Assembly: GCF_001425235.1 (NCBI RefSeq)
Contig: NZ_LMEA01000001.1
Location: 809,615-873,614, forward strand
Length of the DNA stretch: 64,000 nucleotides
Direction of reading: 5' to 3'
From: Devosia sp. Root413D1
GTDB taxonomy: Bacteria > Pseudomonadota > Alphaproteobacteria > Rhizobiales > Devosiaceae
Of this stretch, positions 1-8,246 are shown piece by piece. A model generated the notes under the pieces. It worked only from the letters and a program-made list of their open reading frames with translations. It made no database searches and had not been told where the DNA came from. The position numbers were made by a program, and so were the translations under genes. Position 1 is the first letter of the stretch. Every line of letters begins with the position of its first letter.

Positions 1-638
1 TGGCCGATGCGGCCAATCGGCTGGCGGGCGATGAAGGCTTTCTTTGCCGCTTCGAAATCGCCGGTGGCGTGCCAGCGTTCGTGCAGCGACGGCGATTCGA
101 CGGTGCCCGGGCAGATGGCGTTCACCCGGATGCCCTTGTCGGTATAGTCGGCGGCCATCGACTTGGTGAGCCCGACCACGGCGGCCTTCGAAATGGTGTA
201 GGCGGCGCGGTTCGGCACCGCGGTCACCGACGAGGCGACAGTCGCCATGTTGATGATGCAGCCATCCTTGCGCTCCAGCATCTGCGGCAGCACCGCCTTG
301 ATGGCGCGGATCTGCGCCCAGACGTTGAGGTCGAAGGCGAACTCGAGGTCCTTGTCGGGCATCTCGAGCACGGTACCCGACTGCACCACGCCGGCGCAGT
401 TGAACAGGATATCGATGCGGCCGATCTCGGCCACCGCCTTGTTCACTTCTTCGGTGCTCAGCACGTTGAGCACCCGGGTGGTGACACCGGGAGTGCCGTC
501 CAGCTCTTTGAGCTTTGCCGCATTGACGTCGGTGGCGATCACCTTGGCGCCGGCCTTGACGAAGGCATGCACCGAGGCAAGGCCGATACCCTGCGCCGCG
601 GCGGTAATGAGAACGATCTTGCCGCTGATATCGGCCAT
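1..638 (-). CDS. SDR-family oxidoreductase, probable 2-keto-3-deoxy-L-fuconate dehydrogenase type (3' end outside window)
   Basis: A short-chain dehydrogenase/reductase whose C-terminus runs off the left edge; about 212 codons are present. The NAD-binding motif TAAAQGIG is at residues 12-19, and the catalytic pair Tyr147/Lys151 sits in YTISK. The PGTVESPSLHER segment and Tyr147 numbering closely resemble the BDH2/DHRS6 group, which includes bacterial 2-keto-3-deoxy-L-fuconate dehydrogenases. ATG at 638 follows a GGAGA ribosome site. It is the last visible gene of a minus-strand run behind a methyltransferase and an enolase-family dehydratase, which supports oxidation of a 2-keto-3-deoxy sugar acid. 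The exact substrate is inferred. Confidence 0.85.
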   Translation of the reverse strand, partial: MADISGKIVLITAAAQGIGLASVHAFVKAGAKVIATDVNAAKLKELDGTPGVTTRVLNVLSTEEVNKAVAEIGRIDILFNCAGVVQSGTVLEMPDKDLEFAFDLNVWAQIRAIKAVLPQMLERKDGCIINMATVASSVTAVPNRAAYTISKAAVVGLTKSMAADYTDKGIRVNAICPGTVESPSLHERWHATGDFEAAKKAFIARQPIGRIG

Positions 639-666
639 GGGAAGTCTCCAGTTCTTGCTTGGTGTC

Positions 667-1506
667 TCAGGCAGCGAGATGCGCGTCGGGCGCGCGCCTC
701 GCGGTGTAGAGGGCGGTGGTCATGTTGCGCTCGACGCGACCGCCGAATTGCATGCCTGCGACGTCGAAAAGCCCGTCGAGCAGGCGCGTCCGCTCAAGCG
801 GAGGCAGCGCAGTCACGTTGGAATAGGTGGAGTAGAGTGCGCGTACCCCTCGGGGGTCGAGGGCGAGCGTCCAGCGCAGGAACTGCGGCTCGTCTGCAAC
901 GAACCCTGCAGCGTCAAAATCTGCGAGACGAGCGTCGGCATCGCTGGCGAACGAAAGTCTGCCCGAACCACGACCGGTGCTGACACGGTGTCCTTCGAAC
1001 AGGTGTGCCGTGGCCTCATGGAACGGATCGGGACGTCCGGCGTCGCCAAAGTCGTTCCAGATCAACGCCACCGAGCCGTTATCTCGCAGCAGGCCGCCGA
1101 TGCGCTTGAGGGCTGGAACCGCATCAAGCCAGTGGAAGGCCGTCGCGCTGACCACCAGGTCGAAAGACGTGGGCCGCAGTTCGGCATCCTCGAAGGTTTC
1201 GCCGACCACCGTGAGGCGTGGGTCGGCTGCGGTCTTGGCGAGGAATGCTGCAAGCCGCGTATCAGGCTCGATCGCGACCAGCCGCGCCGGATCGTGCGTC
1301 AGCAGCGGAATCGTCGCGAGGCCGGTGCCCGCCCCAATCTCGAGGATGTCGATGCCGGCGCGAAGACCGGCCCGCTGCACCAGCGCATCCCAGGTCGCCT
1401 GCGGATAGGGCGGCCGGGCGGCATGATAGTTCGCCGGATCGGCGCCGAACGCTTCCCTGCCGAAGCTCCGCTCCAGACTGGCTGGTTCGCTGGCGACGAT
1501 CGGCAC
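667..1506 (-). CDS. class I SAM-dependent methyltransferase
   Basis: A 279-residue Rossmann-fold methyltransferase. The SAM-binding motif I is ILEIGAGTGLAT around residues 54-65, followed by an acidic motif II (AIEPD) and a DLVVSATAFHWL segment typical of the Methyltransf_11 family. The start ATG at 1506 has AGGAG just upstream. It lies 10 bases after the enolase-family gene and 28 bases before the SDR, so it is probably co-transcribed with them. Its substrate cannot be read from sequence, and a methyltransferase is not an obvious step in sugar-acid breakdown. Confidence 0.85.
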   Translation of the reverse strand: MPIVASEPASLERSFGREAFGADPANYHAARPPYPQATWDALVQRAGLRAGIDILEIGAGTGLATIPLLTHDPARLVAIEPDTRLAAFLAKTAADPRLTVVGETFEDAELRPTSFDLVVSATAFHWLDAVPALKRIGGLLRDNGSVALIWNDFGDAGRPDPFHEATAHLFEGHRVSTGRGSGRLSFASDADARLADFDAAGFVADEPQFLRWTLALDPRGVRALYSTYSNVTALPPLERTRLLDGLFDVAGMQFGGRVERNMTTALYTARRAPDAHLAA

Positions 1507-1516
1507 GATGGCGCTC

Positions 1517-2623
1517 CTAAAGGTGGATCGAATGCGAGCCTTCGACGGTCATCCGCTCGATGGCATCGAAATCCCAGGCGATGCCCAGCCCCGGCTTCGA
1601 TGACGGGATGGCCTTACCATCCCGGATGGTCATCCGTTCAGTCGTCAATTGGTCTAGCTGCGGGATGTATTCGACCCAGCGGCCATTCGGAATGGCGGCG
1701 CAGAGCCCGACATGCAGCTCCATCAGGAAATGCGGGCAGACCGCGATGTTGAAGGCTTCGGCCATGTGCGCGACCTTCAGCCAGGGGGTGATGCCGCCGA
1801 CCCGGCCGACATCGACCTGGATGATCGAGCACGCATGGCGCTCCAGATACTCGCGGAAATGCATCGCCGAATAGAGGCTCTCGCCGATGGCAATGGGGAT
1901 CGAGGTGTGTTCCGAGAGCCGGGTGTGGCCGGAAATATCCTCGGCGGTCAGCGGCTCCTCGAACCAGCCGATATCGAGCGGCTCGTAGGCGCGCGCCCGG
2001 CGGATCGCCTCGTCGACATTGAAGCGCTGGTTGGCGTCGGTGAAGATTTCGAAGCCGGGGCCGACCGCCTCGCGCACCGCCGAAATACGGCGCACATCCT
2101 CATGGATCGGTCGCCCGACCTTCAACTTGCAGCCGCCGAACCCGTCGGCTTTGGCGCGCAGCGCATCTTCGATCAACGCCGCTGCTTCGAGATGCAGCCA
2201 GCCGCCCTCGGTGGTGTAGAGCGGAATGGCGTCCTGCGCACCACCGGCGAGGATGTGCAGCGGCAGCCCGAGTTTGCGCGCCTGCAGATCCCAAAGCGCC
2301 GTGTCGATGGCGGCCAGTGCGATCGAAGTAATGGCGCCGGTGGTGGTGGCGTGGGTGAGGAACAACAGCTCGCGCCAGAGCTTTTCGATCTCGTTGGCTT
2401 CGCGACCGATAATGGCGGGAACCAGCGTGCGCTTTAAGAGCTCGATCACCGAGTGACCGCCGGTGCCGATGGTGTAGCTGTAACCGGTGCCAGTGACGCC
2501 ATCCGCATCGGTGATGCGGATGATCGGGGTCTCCTGCGACACGAAGGACTGGATGGCGTCGACCCGCTTCACCTTGGGTTTGAGGTCGACCATCAGCACT
2601 TCGACCCGCGCGATCCGCGCCAT
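1517..2623 (-). CDS. enolase-superfamily sugar-acid dehydratase (mandelate racemase type)
   Basis: A 368-residue member of the mandelate racemase/muconate lactonizing group. All expected catalytic positions are visible: the KxK motif at K166/K168, metal ligands D196, E222 and E248, and the D271/H298 dyad. Such enzymes abstract the alpha proton of an acid sugar and usually eliminate water to give a 2-keto-3-deoxy acid. The open frame extends further upstream, but ATG 2623 with a GGGGAGGAA ribosome site marks the real start. It is divergent from an IclR gene and leads an operon with a methyltransferase and an SDR. The substrate is unknown; an L-fuconate-like acid would fit the SDR. Confidence 0.88.
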   Translation of the reverse strand: MARIARVEVLMVDLKPKVKRVDAIQSFVSQETPIIRITDADGVTGTGYSYTIGTGGHSVIELLKRTLVPAIIGREANEIEKLWRELLFLTHATTTGAITSIALAAIDTALWDLQARKLGLPLHILAGGAQDAIPLYTTEGGWLHLEAAALIEDALRAKADGFGGCKLKVGRPIHEDVRRISAVREAVGPGFEIFTDANQRFNVDEAIRRARAYEPLDIGWFEEPLTAEDISGHTRLSEHTSIPIAIGESLYSAMHFREYLERHACSIIQVDVGRVGGITPWLKVAHMAEAFNIAVCPHFLMELHVGLCAAIPNGRWVEYIPQLDQLTTERMTIRDGKAIPSSKPGLGIAWDFDAIERMTVEGSHSIHL

Positions 2624-2747
2624 GGCTTCCTCCCCGAGGCGATGCGCACACCGGCTGAATCCGGCTTGTTGTGCATATGTGAAAAGACTATTCGTGAGTA
2701 AGCACGTGAGGTTTGCGGCGTCAATTGCGCCGAAGGGAGGAAGGCGC

Positions 2748-3506
2748 GTGGTTCCCCTCGAGGATCTGGAGAAGTACCGCGCCCCGGCCCTCGATAAGGG
2801 GCTGGATATCCTCGAGTTGCTGGCGGCGACCGAGGAGAGCCTGAGCCAGGCCGAGATCGCCAAGGCGCTCGACCGCTCGCCCAACGAAATCTACCGCATG
2901 CTCGACCGGCTGGTGCGCCGGGGCTTCGTGCGCCGCACGTCCGCGGATCGGTATGAGGTGACGCTGAAGCTGTTCGAGCTGGCGCATGCCCGCCCGCCAC
3001 TGCAGCGGCTGTTGAGCCAGGCCATGCCGGTGATGCGGCGCTTCGCGAGGGATGCGCAGCAGGCCTGCCATCTCGCCATCTATGACCGCGGCAACCTGGT
3101 GGTGGCGGCGCAGGTCGATGGCCCCGGCTACTGGAATGTCTCGGTGCGGGTGGGCTCGCGCATCAGCCTGATCAACACCGGTTCCGGCCATGTGCTGCTC
3201 GCCTTCGCCGCGGCCGACGAGCGCCGGCTGATGCTCGAGGAGCAGGATCAGCCCGAGCAGCTGACGCCGGCGCTGGAAGAGCGGCTGACCCGGGTGCGCC
3301 AGCAGGGTTTTGAGAATATGCAGAGCCTGCAGATCGCCGGGGTGAACAATCTCTCCGTGCCGATCCTCGGGCCGATGGGCCGGGTGCTGGCAGTGTTCAC
3401 CTGCCCCTATTCGGAGCGGCTGGACGTCAAGACCGCGCCGGGGTGCGATGCGGCCTTGCAGCTGCTGATCGCCTGCGGCCAGGAAATTTCGCAGCGGCGG
3501 AGCTGA
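2748..3506 (+). CDS. IclR-family transcriptional regulator
   Basis: A 252-residue regulator. An N-terminal winged helix (residues about 14-75, with the helix SQAEIAKALDRSPNEIYRML) is followed by an IclR effector domain. GTG 2748 is chosen because GGGAGG lies seven bases upstream; the longer open frame upstream is read through from the divergent promoter region. The gene points away from the dehydratase at 1517-2623 and towards the mutarotase and dehydrogenase downstream, so it probably controls one or both sets in response to a sugar acid. The effector is inferred only from context. Confidence 0.88.
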   Translation: MVPLEDLEKYRAPALDKGLDILELLAATEESLSQAEIAKALDRSPNEIYRMLDRLVRRGFVRRTSADRYEVTLKLFELAHARPPLQRLLSQAMPVMRRFARDAQQACHLAIYDRGNLVVAAQVDGPGYWNVSVRVGSRISLINTGSGHVLLAFAAADERRLMLEEQDQPEQLTPALEERLTRVRQQGFENMQSLQIAGVNNLSVPILGPMGRVLAVFTCPYSERLDVKTAPGCDAALQLLIACGQEISQRRS

Positions 3507-3548
3507 GCGTCTGGCGCGAGTTGGCCGAGAATATCGTCCACATTCGAT

Positions 3549-3626
3549 GTCATCCCTGCGAAAGCGGGGATCCAACTCGCAGCCCGCGACAGCGGAGAAA
3601 TGGGTCCCAGCTTTCGCTGGGATGAC
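3549..3626. repeat. family A REP-like palindromic element, copy 1
   Basis: An imperfect 78-bp inverted repeat that begins GTCATCCC, has arms of the type GCGAAAGC/GCTTTCGC, and ends GGGATGAC. It lies between the IclR gene and the mutarotase. Near-identical copies occur at 10965, 37339, 53485 and 59880, always between genes. Confidence 0.85.
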
Positions 3627-3684
3627 ACCGGTGGGTGGGAGAGGCCGCCCGCCTGACAAATGAGTTGAAGGGAGAGACGAGACG

Positions 3685-4014
3685 ATGAAGCGTTATGGGG
3701 CGGTGCTGGGGCTGAAGCCCGAGGCGGTGGCGGATTATGTGCGGGTGCATGCCGCGGTGTGGCCGGATGTGCTGAAGCAGATCAGGAACTCCAACATCCG
3801 CAACTACTCGATCTTTTTGAAGCAGCCGGAGAACCTGCTGTTCTCCTATTTCGAGTATGTCGGCACCGACTACGCCGCCGATATGGCGGCGATGGCGGCC
3901 GATCCGGTGACGCAGGAATGGTGGTCGGTCTGCATGCCGATGCAGTCGCCGCTCGAGACCCGCAAGGATGGCGAATGGTGGGCCTCGATCGACGAAGTGT
4001 TCCACACCGATTGA
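3685..4014 (+). CDS. L-rhamnose mutarotase family protein
   Basis: A 109-residue protein of the RhaM family (formerly DUF718), which interconverts the anomers of L-rhamnose or related 6-deoxy sugars. The catalytic Tyr18 and His22 are present, as is the paired tryptophan motif near residues 76-77. GGGAGAGACGAG precedes the ATG. It is followed nine bases later by a 2-hydroxyacid dehydrogenase. A second paralogue lies at 38283, so the two probably serve different sugars or pathways. Confidence 0.88.
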   Translation: MKRYGAVLGLKPEAVADYVRVHAAVWPDVLKQIRNSNIRNYSIFLKQPENLLFSYFEYVGTDYAADMAAMAADPVTQEWWSVCMPMQSPLETRKDGEWWASIDEVFHTD

Positions 4015-4022
4015 GTGAACCG

Positions 4023-5027
4023 ATGCAGCCCAGGCTCGCCTTCGCCTACGATCCGCAATTCACCGAGCACGTCTTCGCCGCCGAGCAGTTGCAGCGGCTG
4101 GCGGGCCTCTGCGACATCCTGCGGCATGAGCCGCTGCTCGAGCTCACCTCGCCTGATGCGAAGGCCATACTGGCAGAGACCGAGATCCTCATCACCGGCT
4201 GGGGGCCGCCGCAGCTCGATGCGAGCACCCTCGCGGCCGCACCGAAACTCCGGCTGATCGCCCACTCGGCCGGCTCGATAAAGTACTTCATCGCGCCCGA
4301 GGTGGTGGAGCGCGTCGCCGTGACCTCGGCGGTAACCGCCAACGCAGTGCCGGTGGCGGAGTTCACCGTCGCGGCGATCCTCTTTGCCAACAAGGGCGTG
4401 CTGCAGTTCCGCGACATTTACCGGCGCGAGCGGCGGCACCTGCGTTCGCACCCGCTGATGGCTTCAGGGCTCGGCAATTATCGGAAGACCGTCGGCATTA
4501 TCGGCGCTTCACGCATCGGGCTCAAAACCATCGAGTTGCTGGCCCCCTACGATTTCGAGCTGCTGCTGACCTCGACCAGCACCACGCCGGAGCAGGCGGC
4601 GGCGCTTGGGGTGGAACTGGTCGAACTCGACGACCTCCTGGCTCGTTCCGACGTCGCATCGCTGCATGCCCCGGCGCTGCTCTCGACCCGGCACATGATA
4701 GACGCAAGGCGGCTGGCGCTGCTGCGGGACGGGGCGACCTTCATCAATACCGCCCGCGGCAGCATCGTCGACCAGGATGCGCTGCTCAGTGAGCTGGTCG
4801 CCGGGCGCCTCAATGCGGTGATCGACGTCACCGAGCCTGAAGTGCTGCCGGCGGAGTCGCCGCTTTACGATCTGCCCAATGTGCTGCTGACCCCGCACAT
4901 CGCCGGCGCCATCGGCGGCGAGCGCGAACGGCTCGGCACGCTCGTCGTCGACGAGGTCGAACGCTTCGTCCGCGGCGAGCCGCTGCTCTACCGGGTGCCG
5001 CACGAGTTGCTGGGGCAACTCGCCTGA
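4023..5027 (+). CDS. D-isomer-specific 2-hydroxyacid dehydrogenase
   Basis: A 334-residue NAD(P)-dependent 2-hydroxyacid dehydrogenase. The nucleotide-binding domain carries VGIIGASRIG around residues 159-168, and the catalytic block near TARGSIVDQDAL and LLTPHIAG supplies the usual Arg/Glu/His set. ATG 4023 gives a normal family length; the open frame upstream overlaps the mutarotase in another phase and is not coding. The close spacing to the mutarotase suggests one transcript. It may reduce a keto acid such as glyoxylate or hydroxypyruvate arising from sugar-acid cleavage; the substrate is not determined by sequence. Confidence 0.87.
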   Translation: MQPRLAFAYDPQFTEHVFAAEQLQRLAGLCDILRHEPLLELTSPDAKAILAETEILITGWGPPQLDASTLAAAPKLRLIAHSAGSIKYFIAPEVVERVAVTSAVTANAVPVAEFTVAAILFANKGVLQFRDIYRRERRHLRSHPLMASGLGNYRKTVGIIGASRIGLKTIELLAPYDFELLLTSTSTTPEQAAALGVELVELDDLLARSDVASLHAPALLSTRHMIDARRLALLRDGATFINTARGSIVDQDALLSELVAGRLNAVIDVTEPEVLPAESPLYDLPNVLLTPHIAGAIGGERERLGTLVVDEVERFVRGEPLLYRVPHELLGQLA

Positions 5028-5031
5028 GCTT

Positions 5032-5064
5032 CGTTTGACTGTACCGAACTTCCTGATACAAACG
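5032..5064 (+). promoter_or_regulatory. putative promoter and flanking dyad of the ArsR-type regulator gene
   Basis: TTGACT (5035-5040), 16 bases, then TACAAA (5057-5062), a plausible sigma-70 promoter. Perfect six-base arms CGTTTG (5032-5037) and CAAACG (5059-5064) bracket it and could be an operator. Confidence 0.4.
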
Positions 5065-5093
5065 CCCTTCAGCGTTTGGGAGCGTCACGATTC

Positions 5094-6020
5094 ATGAGCC
5101 GCAACTTCCTGCTCATCGACCCTGAGGAGAGGCCGGAGGTATTGAAGGCGCTCGCCTCCGAAGTGCGCGTCGCCATCCTCAAGCTGCTGCACGTGCAGGG
5201 CGCGATGAACGTCAACGATATCGCGGCCAAGCTTGGCCAGCCGCAATCGACGGTCAGCTCGAATATGCAGACCCTGGTGGAAGCCGGGCTGGTGCGCACC
5301 GAGACGCAGAAGGCGCGCAAGGGCAACCAGAAGATCTGCCACAGCCTGTTCGACGAAGTGCTGGTGATGTTCAAGGAGGACATCCGCCCCTTGAAGGCCA
5401 ATGCCATCGAAGTGGCGATGCCGCTCGGGCTCTATACCAGCTGCGAAGTCTCGGCGCCGTGCGGGCTCTGCTCCACCGAGGGGATCATCGGGCTGCTCGA
5501 CGTGCCCGATACCTTCCTCGATCCTGACCGCATGAAGACCGGGCTGATCTGGTTCACCCGCGGCTATGTCGAATACCAGTTCCCCAACAATGCCCGGCTG
5601 GCGCAGCAGAAGATCACCTCGATGGAGTTCAGCTTCGAGCTGAGCTCGGAAGTGCCCGGCACCAGCGCCGATTGGCCAAGCGACATCACCGTCGGCGTCA
5701 ATGGCCAGGATATCGGCACCTGGACCTCGCCCGGCGATTTCGGCGACAAGCGCGGCGTCTACACCCCGGATTGGTGGAAGCTGAAGGGCAGCCAGTACGG
5801 CAAGCTCAAGAGTTTCCGCGTCAACGGGACGGGGACTTACGTCGACGGCATGAAGATCTCGCCGGTCTCGCTGAAGGACCTCGATCTCGACACCCACCAC
5901 TCGATCCGGCTCCGGGTCGGGGTGAAGGAAGATGCCAAGCACCCGGGCGGCATCAACATTTTCGGGCGCGGCTTCGGCAATTACGATCAGGACATCGTGC
6001 TCCGGATCGAGACGGAGTGA
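5094..6020 (+). CDS. ArsR-like winged-helix regulator with C-terminal beta-sandwich sensor domain
   Basis: A 308-residue protein. Residues about 10-95 are an ArsR-type winged helix (KALASEVRVAILKLL; AAKLGQPQSTVSSNMQTLVEAGLV). The remaining 210 residues are rich in aromatic and Gly-Asn-Asp positions and look like a jelly-roll or carbohydrate-binding fold; they lack a metal-sensing ArsR signature, apart from a CGLC near residues 123-126. Predicted regulators of this size and architecture (COG4189 type) are known beside arabinofuranosidase genes. Here it directly precedes the GH51 gene in the same direction, so it probably controls that gene in response to an arabinose-containing sugar. ATG 5094 is preferred over TTG 5076. 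Confidence 0.78.
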   Translation: MSRNFLLIDPEERPEVLKALASEVRVAILKLLHVQGAMNVNDIAAKLGQPQSTVSSNMQTLVEAGLVRTETQKARKGNQKICHSLFDEVLVMFKEDIRPLKANAIEVAMPLGLYTSCEVSAPCGLCSTEGIIGLLDVPDTFLDPDRMKTGLIWFTRGYVEYQFPNNARLAQQKITSMEFSFELSSEVPGTSADWPSDITVGVNGQDIGTWTSPGDFGDKRGVYTPDWWKLKGSQYGKLKSFRVNGTGTYVDGMKISPVSLKDLDLDTHHSIRLRVGVKEDAKHPGGINIFGRGFGNYDQDIVLRIETE

Positions 6021-6112
6021 GCAGAGGCGCATAGCGGGTGGCGATGGCGAGCAGGCAGGGAGCCTGTTTCGCGCGACATGCCATTCGCCGCGCACGACTC
6101 GCCACCCGCCCC

Positions 6113-6141
6113 TTGACGCGCCGCGACCTGTTCCATATCAA
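6113..6141 (+). promoter_or_regulatory. putative sigma-70 promoter of the GH51 gene
   Basis: TTGACG (6113-6118) and TATCAA (6136-6141) are separated by 17 bases, 45 bases upstream of the ATG at 6186. Confidence 0.5.
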
Positions 6142-6156
6142 GCTAGGCGATATAGA

Positions 6157-6172
6157 TCACCAAAGCTGGTGA
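6157..6172. promoter_or_regulatory. operator-like perfect palindrome upstream of the GH51 gene
   Basis: TCACCAAAGCTGGTGA has perfect six-base arms around a four-base spacer. It lies just downstream of the predicted transcription start and 13 bases before the start codon, a position typical of repressor operators. The adjacent winged-helix regulator is the natural candidate ligand. Confidence 0.55.
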
Positions 6173-6185
6173 CATGGAGGAGCGT

Positions 6186-7742
6186 ATGCGGGCGACGGTA
6201 ACGGCGCACAAGGACTATACCATCTCGAAGATCGACGACCGGGTGTACGGGGCTTTCCTCGAACATCTCGGCCGCGCCATCTATACCGGCATCTACGAGC
6301 CCGGCCACGCCACCGCCGACAAGAACGGCATGCGCGGCGACGTCGCCCAACTGGTACGCGACCTCAAGGTGCCGATGGTCCGCTATCCCGGCGGCAACTT
6401 CGTGTCGGCCTATAACTGGGAAGATGGCGTGGGGCCGCGCGAGCAGCGCCCGACCCGGCTCGACCTCGCCTGGCACACCTCCGACAGCAACGCCGTGGGC
6501 GTCCACGAATTCGCCGACTGGTGTGAGCTGGTCGACACCGAGATGATGCTCGCCATCAACCTCGGTTCGCGCGGCCTCGACGATGCCCGCAACTTCCTCG
6601 AATACGTCAACGGCCCGACCGGTTCGTACTGGGGCGACCTCAGAAAGAAGAACGGTCGCGCCGATCCGTTCAACGTCAAGCTCTGGTGCCTCGGCAACGA
6701 GATGGACGGCCCCTGGCAGGTCGGTCACAAGACCGCCCACGAATATGGCCGCCTCGCCAACGAAGTCGCCAAGACCATGCGTGCCTTCGACAAGAAGCTC
6801 GAGCTGATCGTCTGCGGTTCGTCGCATGCGAACATGCCGACCTATCCCGATTGGGAACGCGAGGTGCTCGAGCACACCTACGACAATGTCGACCACATCT
6901 CATTGCACATGTACTTCGCCAACCGCGAGAACGAGCGTGCCCTGGCCGAAGGCGGCACCGCTGAGGTGCTGGCCAAGAACACTGCCAACTACCTGGCGCT
7001 CAACGAAAAGCTCGACCGCTACATCGCCACGGTGGCCTCGACCATCAGCTTCGTGAAGTCGAAGAAGCGCAGTAAGCACGACGTCTATATCAGCTTCGAC
7101 GAGTGGAACGTCTGGTACCACTCCAACAAGCAGGATCGTAAGATCCTCGATGGCAATGACGGCTGGCCGCATGCGCCGCGCCTGCTCGAAGACATCTACA
7201 ACTTCGAGGATGTGCTGCAGGTCGGCCTGATCCTCAACACCTTCATCCGCCGCTCCGACGTGGTGAAGCTCGCCTGTATCGCCCAGCTGGTGAACGTCAT
7301 CGCGCCGATCATGACCGACCCCAAGGGGCAGGCCTGGCGGCAGACCATCTACTACCCGTACTATTTCGCCTCGGTCTATGGCCGCGGCACGGCGCTGCAG
7401 CTGGCGATCAACACCCCCGGCTATGACGCCGAGCACGGCGACAATATCGGCTATGTCGACGTCTCGGGTGTCCACAACCAGGAAGATGGCACCATCAGCT
7501 TCTTCGCAGTGAACCGTCACGCCACCGAAGCGATCGATGTCGACCTGAGCCTCGAAGGCTTTGGTGCCGCAACGGTGATCGACCACCAGGTGATGACCCA
7601 CGCGAACCTGCGCGCCGTCAACACTGCCACCGAGCAGACCAATGTCGCCCCGTCCAAGGGTTCGGGCGCCAAGGTCGACGGCAAGGTGCTGAGCGTGAAG
7701 CTCCAGCCCCACTCCTACCAGATGATCCGCGTGAAGGTCTGA
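6186..7742 (+). CDS. abfA: alpha-N-arabinofuranosidase, GH51
   Basis: A 518-residue glycoside hydrolase of family 51, which releases terminal L-arabinofuranosyl residues from arabinan, arabinoxylan or their oligosaccharides. The acid/base Glu172 is in CLGNEMDGPW and the nucleophile Glu306 in ISFDEWNVWYH, so both catalytic residues are intact. There is no signal peptide, so it should act on imported oligosaccharides in the cytoplasm. ATG 6186 is chosen over 6174 because GGAGG at 6176-6180 is correctly spaced for it. The upstream regulator, promoter and palindrome suggest substrate induction. Confidence 0.93.
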   Translation: MRATVTAHKDYTISKIDDRVYGAFLEHLGRAIYTGIYEPGHATADKNGMRGDVAQLVRDLKVPMVRYPGGNFVSAYNWEDGVGPREQRPTRLDLAWHTSDSNAVGVHEFADWCELVDTEMMLAINLGSRGLDDARNFLEYVNGPTGSYWGDLRKKNGRADPFNVKLWCLGNEMDGPWQVGHKTAHEYGRLANEVAKTMRAFDKKLELIVCGSSHANMPTYPDWEREVLEHTYDNVDHISLHMYFANRENERALAEGGTAEVLAKNTANYLALNEKLDRYIATVASTISFVKSKKRSKHDVYISFDEWNVWYHSNKQDRKILDGNDGWPHAPRLLEDIYNFEDVLQVGLILNTFIRRSDVVKLACIAQLVNVIAPIMTDPKGQAWRQTIYYPYYFASVYGRGTALQLAINTPGYDAEHGDNIGYVDVSGVHNQEDGTISFFAVNRHATEAIDVDLSLEGFGAATVIDHQVMTHANLRAVNTATEQTNVAPSKGSGAKVDGKVLSVKLQPHSYQMIRVKV

Positions 7743-7781
7743 GGCCTGCCGCACGGCGGCCCCGGCCGTCGTCCGTCAAGC

Positions 7782-7918
7782 ACCGGTGCGGGCTGACCCC
7801 CACCCCTGTCCCCTCCCCCAAACAGGGGGAGGGAGACCAAAACACTGGTATTCGTGAGAGCGTCTTCCTCCCTATGTTTAAGGGGGAGGGATCAATGGTG
7901 GGGGTCAGCCCGCGCCGG
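7782..7918. repeat. family B large inverted repeat, copy 1
   Basis: A 137-bp inverted element. GCGGGCTGACCCCCACCCC on the left is mirrored by GGTGGGGGTCAGCCCGC on the right, with inner CCCTCCCCC/GGGGGAGGG arms. The same architecture recurs at 56345 and, as one half, at 62998; a short fragment is at 10924-10944. Confidence 0.75.
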
Positions 7919-7955
7919 ACGTGCATTAGCCTTTGCCCCCATCCGCAGAGCATGA

Positions 7956-8106
7956 TTGGGTCCGCCGCTGCAGCGAGACCCATGCAGTGGCGAAATTGAT
8001 CAACTACAGCTTCGTGCTCCGCGAGCTCGGCTGTGACGGCTGGGTCGGCTGCGAATACCGCCCGCTGGCCGGGACCAGCGCCGGCCTCGGCTGCCGTTAC
8101 CGCTGA
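7956..8106 (+). pseudogene. hydroxypyruvate isomerase remnant (C-terminal fragment, frameshifted)
   Basis: Only the last ~50 codons of a hydroxypyruvate isomerase (Hyi) survive. In one frame 7971-7997 reads a match to the conserved GEI segment; a shift at 7998-8001 then restores the conserved [19 protein letters not shown] and GTSAGLG segments, ending at TGA 8104-8106. There is no start codon, no N-terminal domain and no ribosome site. It is a decayed relic of a gene that normally belongs to glyoxylate/hydroxypyruvate metabolism. Confidence 0.7.
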
Positions 8107-8246
8107 GGCACATCGTTGGCGCGTCGGCGCGGGCCATCTGAGGGCATCGCCCCGAGTTGCCCCGGCCTGCCCCGAGTGACCAGCTACGCCGGCCGCGGCA
8201 GCCCTTCTAGGCTCGATCCACTTGGTCGGGTTCGGGCAGTGGGGCA

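Noticed and set aside
2624..2747. Operator for the IclR regulator at 2748
   Set aside because: The divergent gap was scanned but no convincing palindrome stands out beyond chance.
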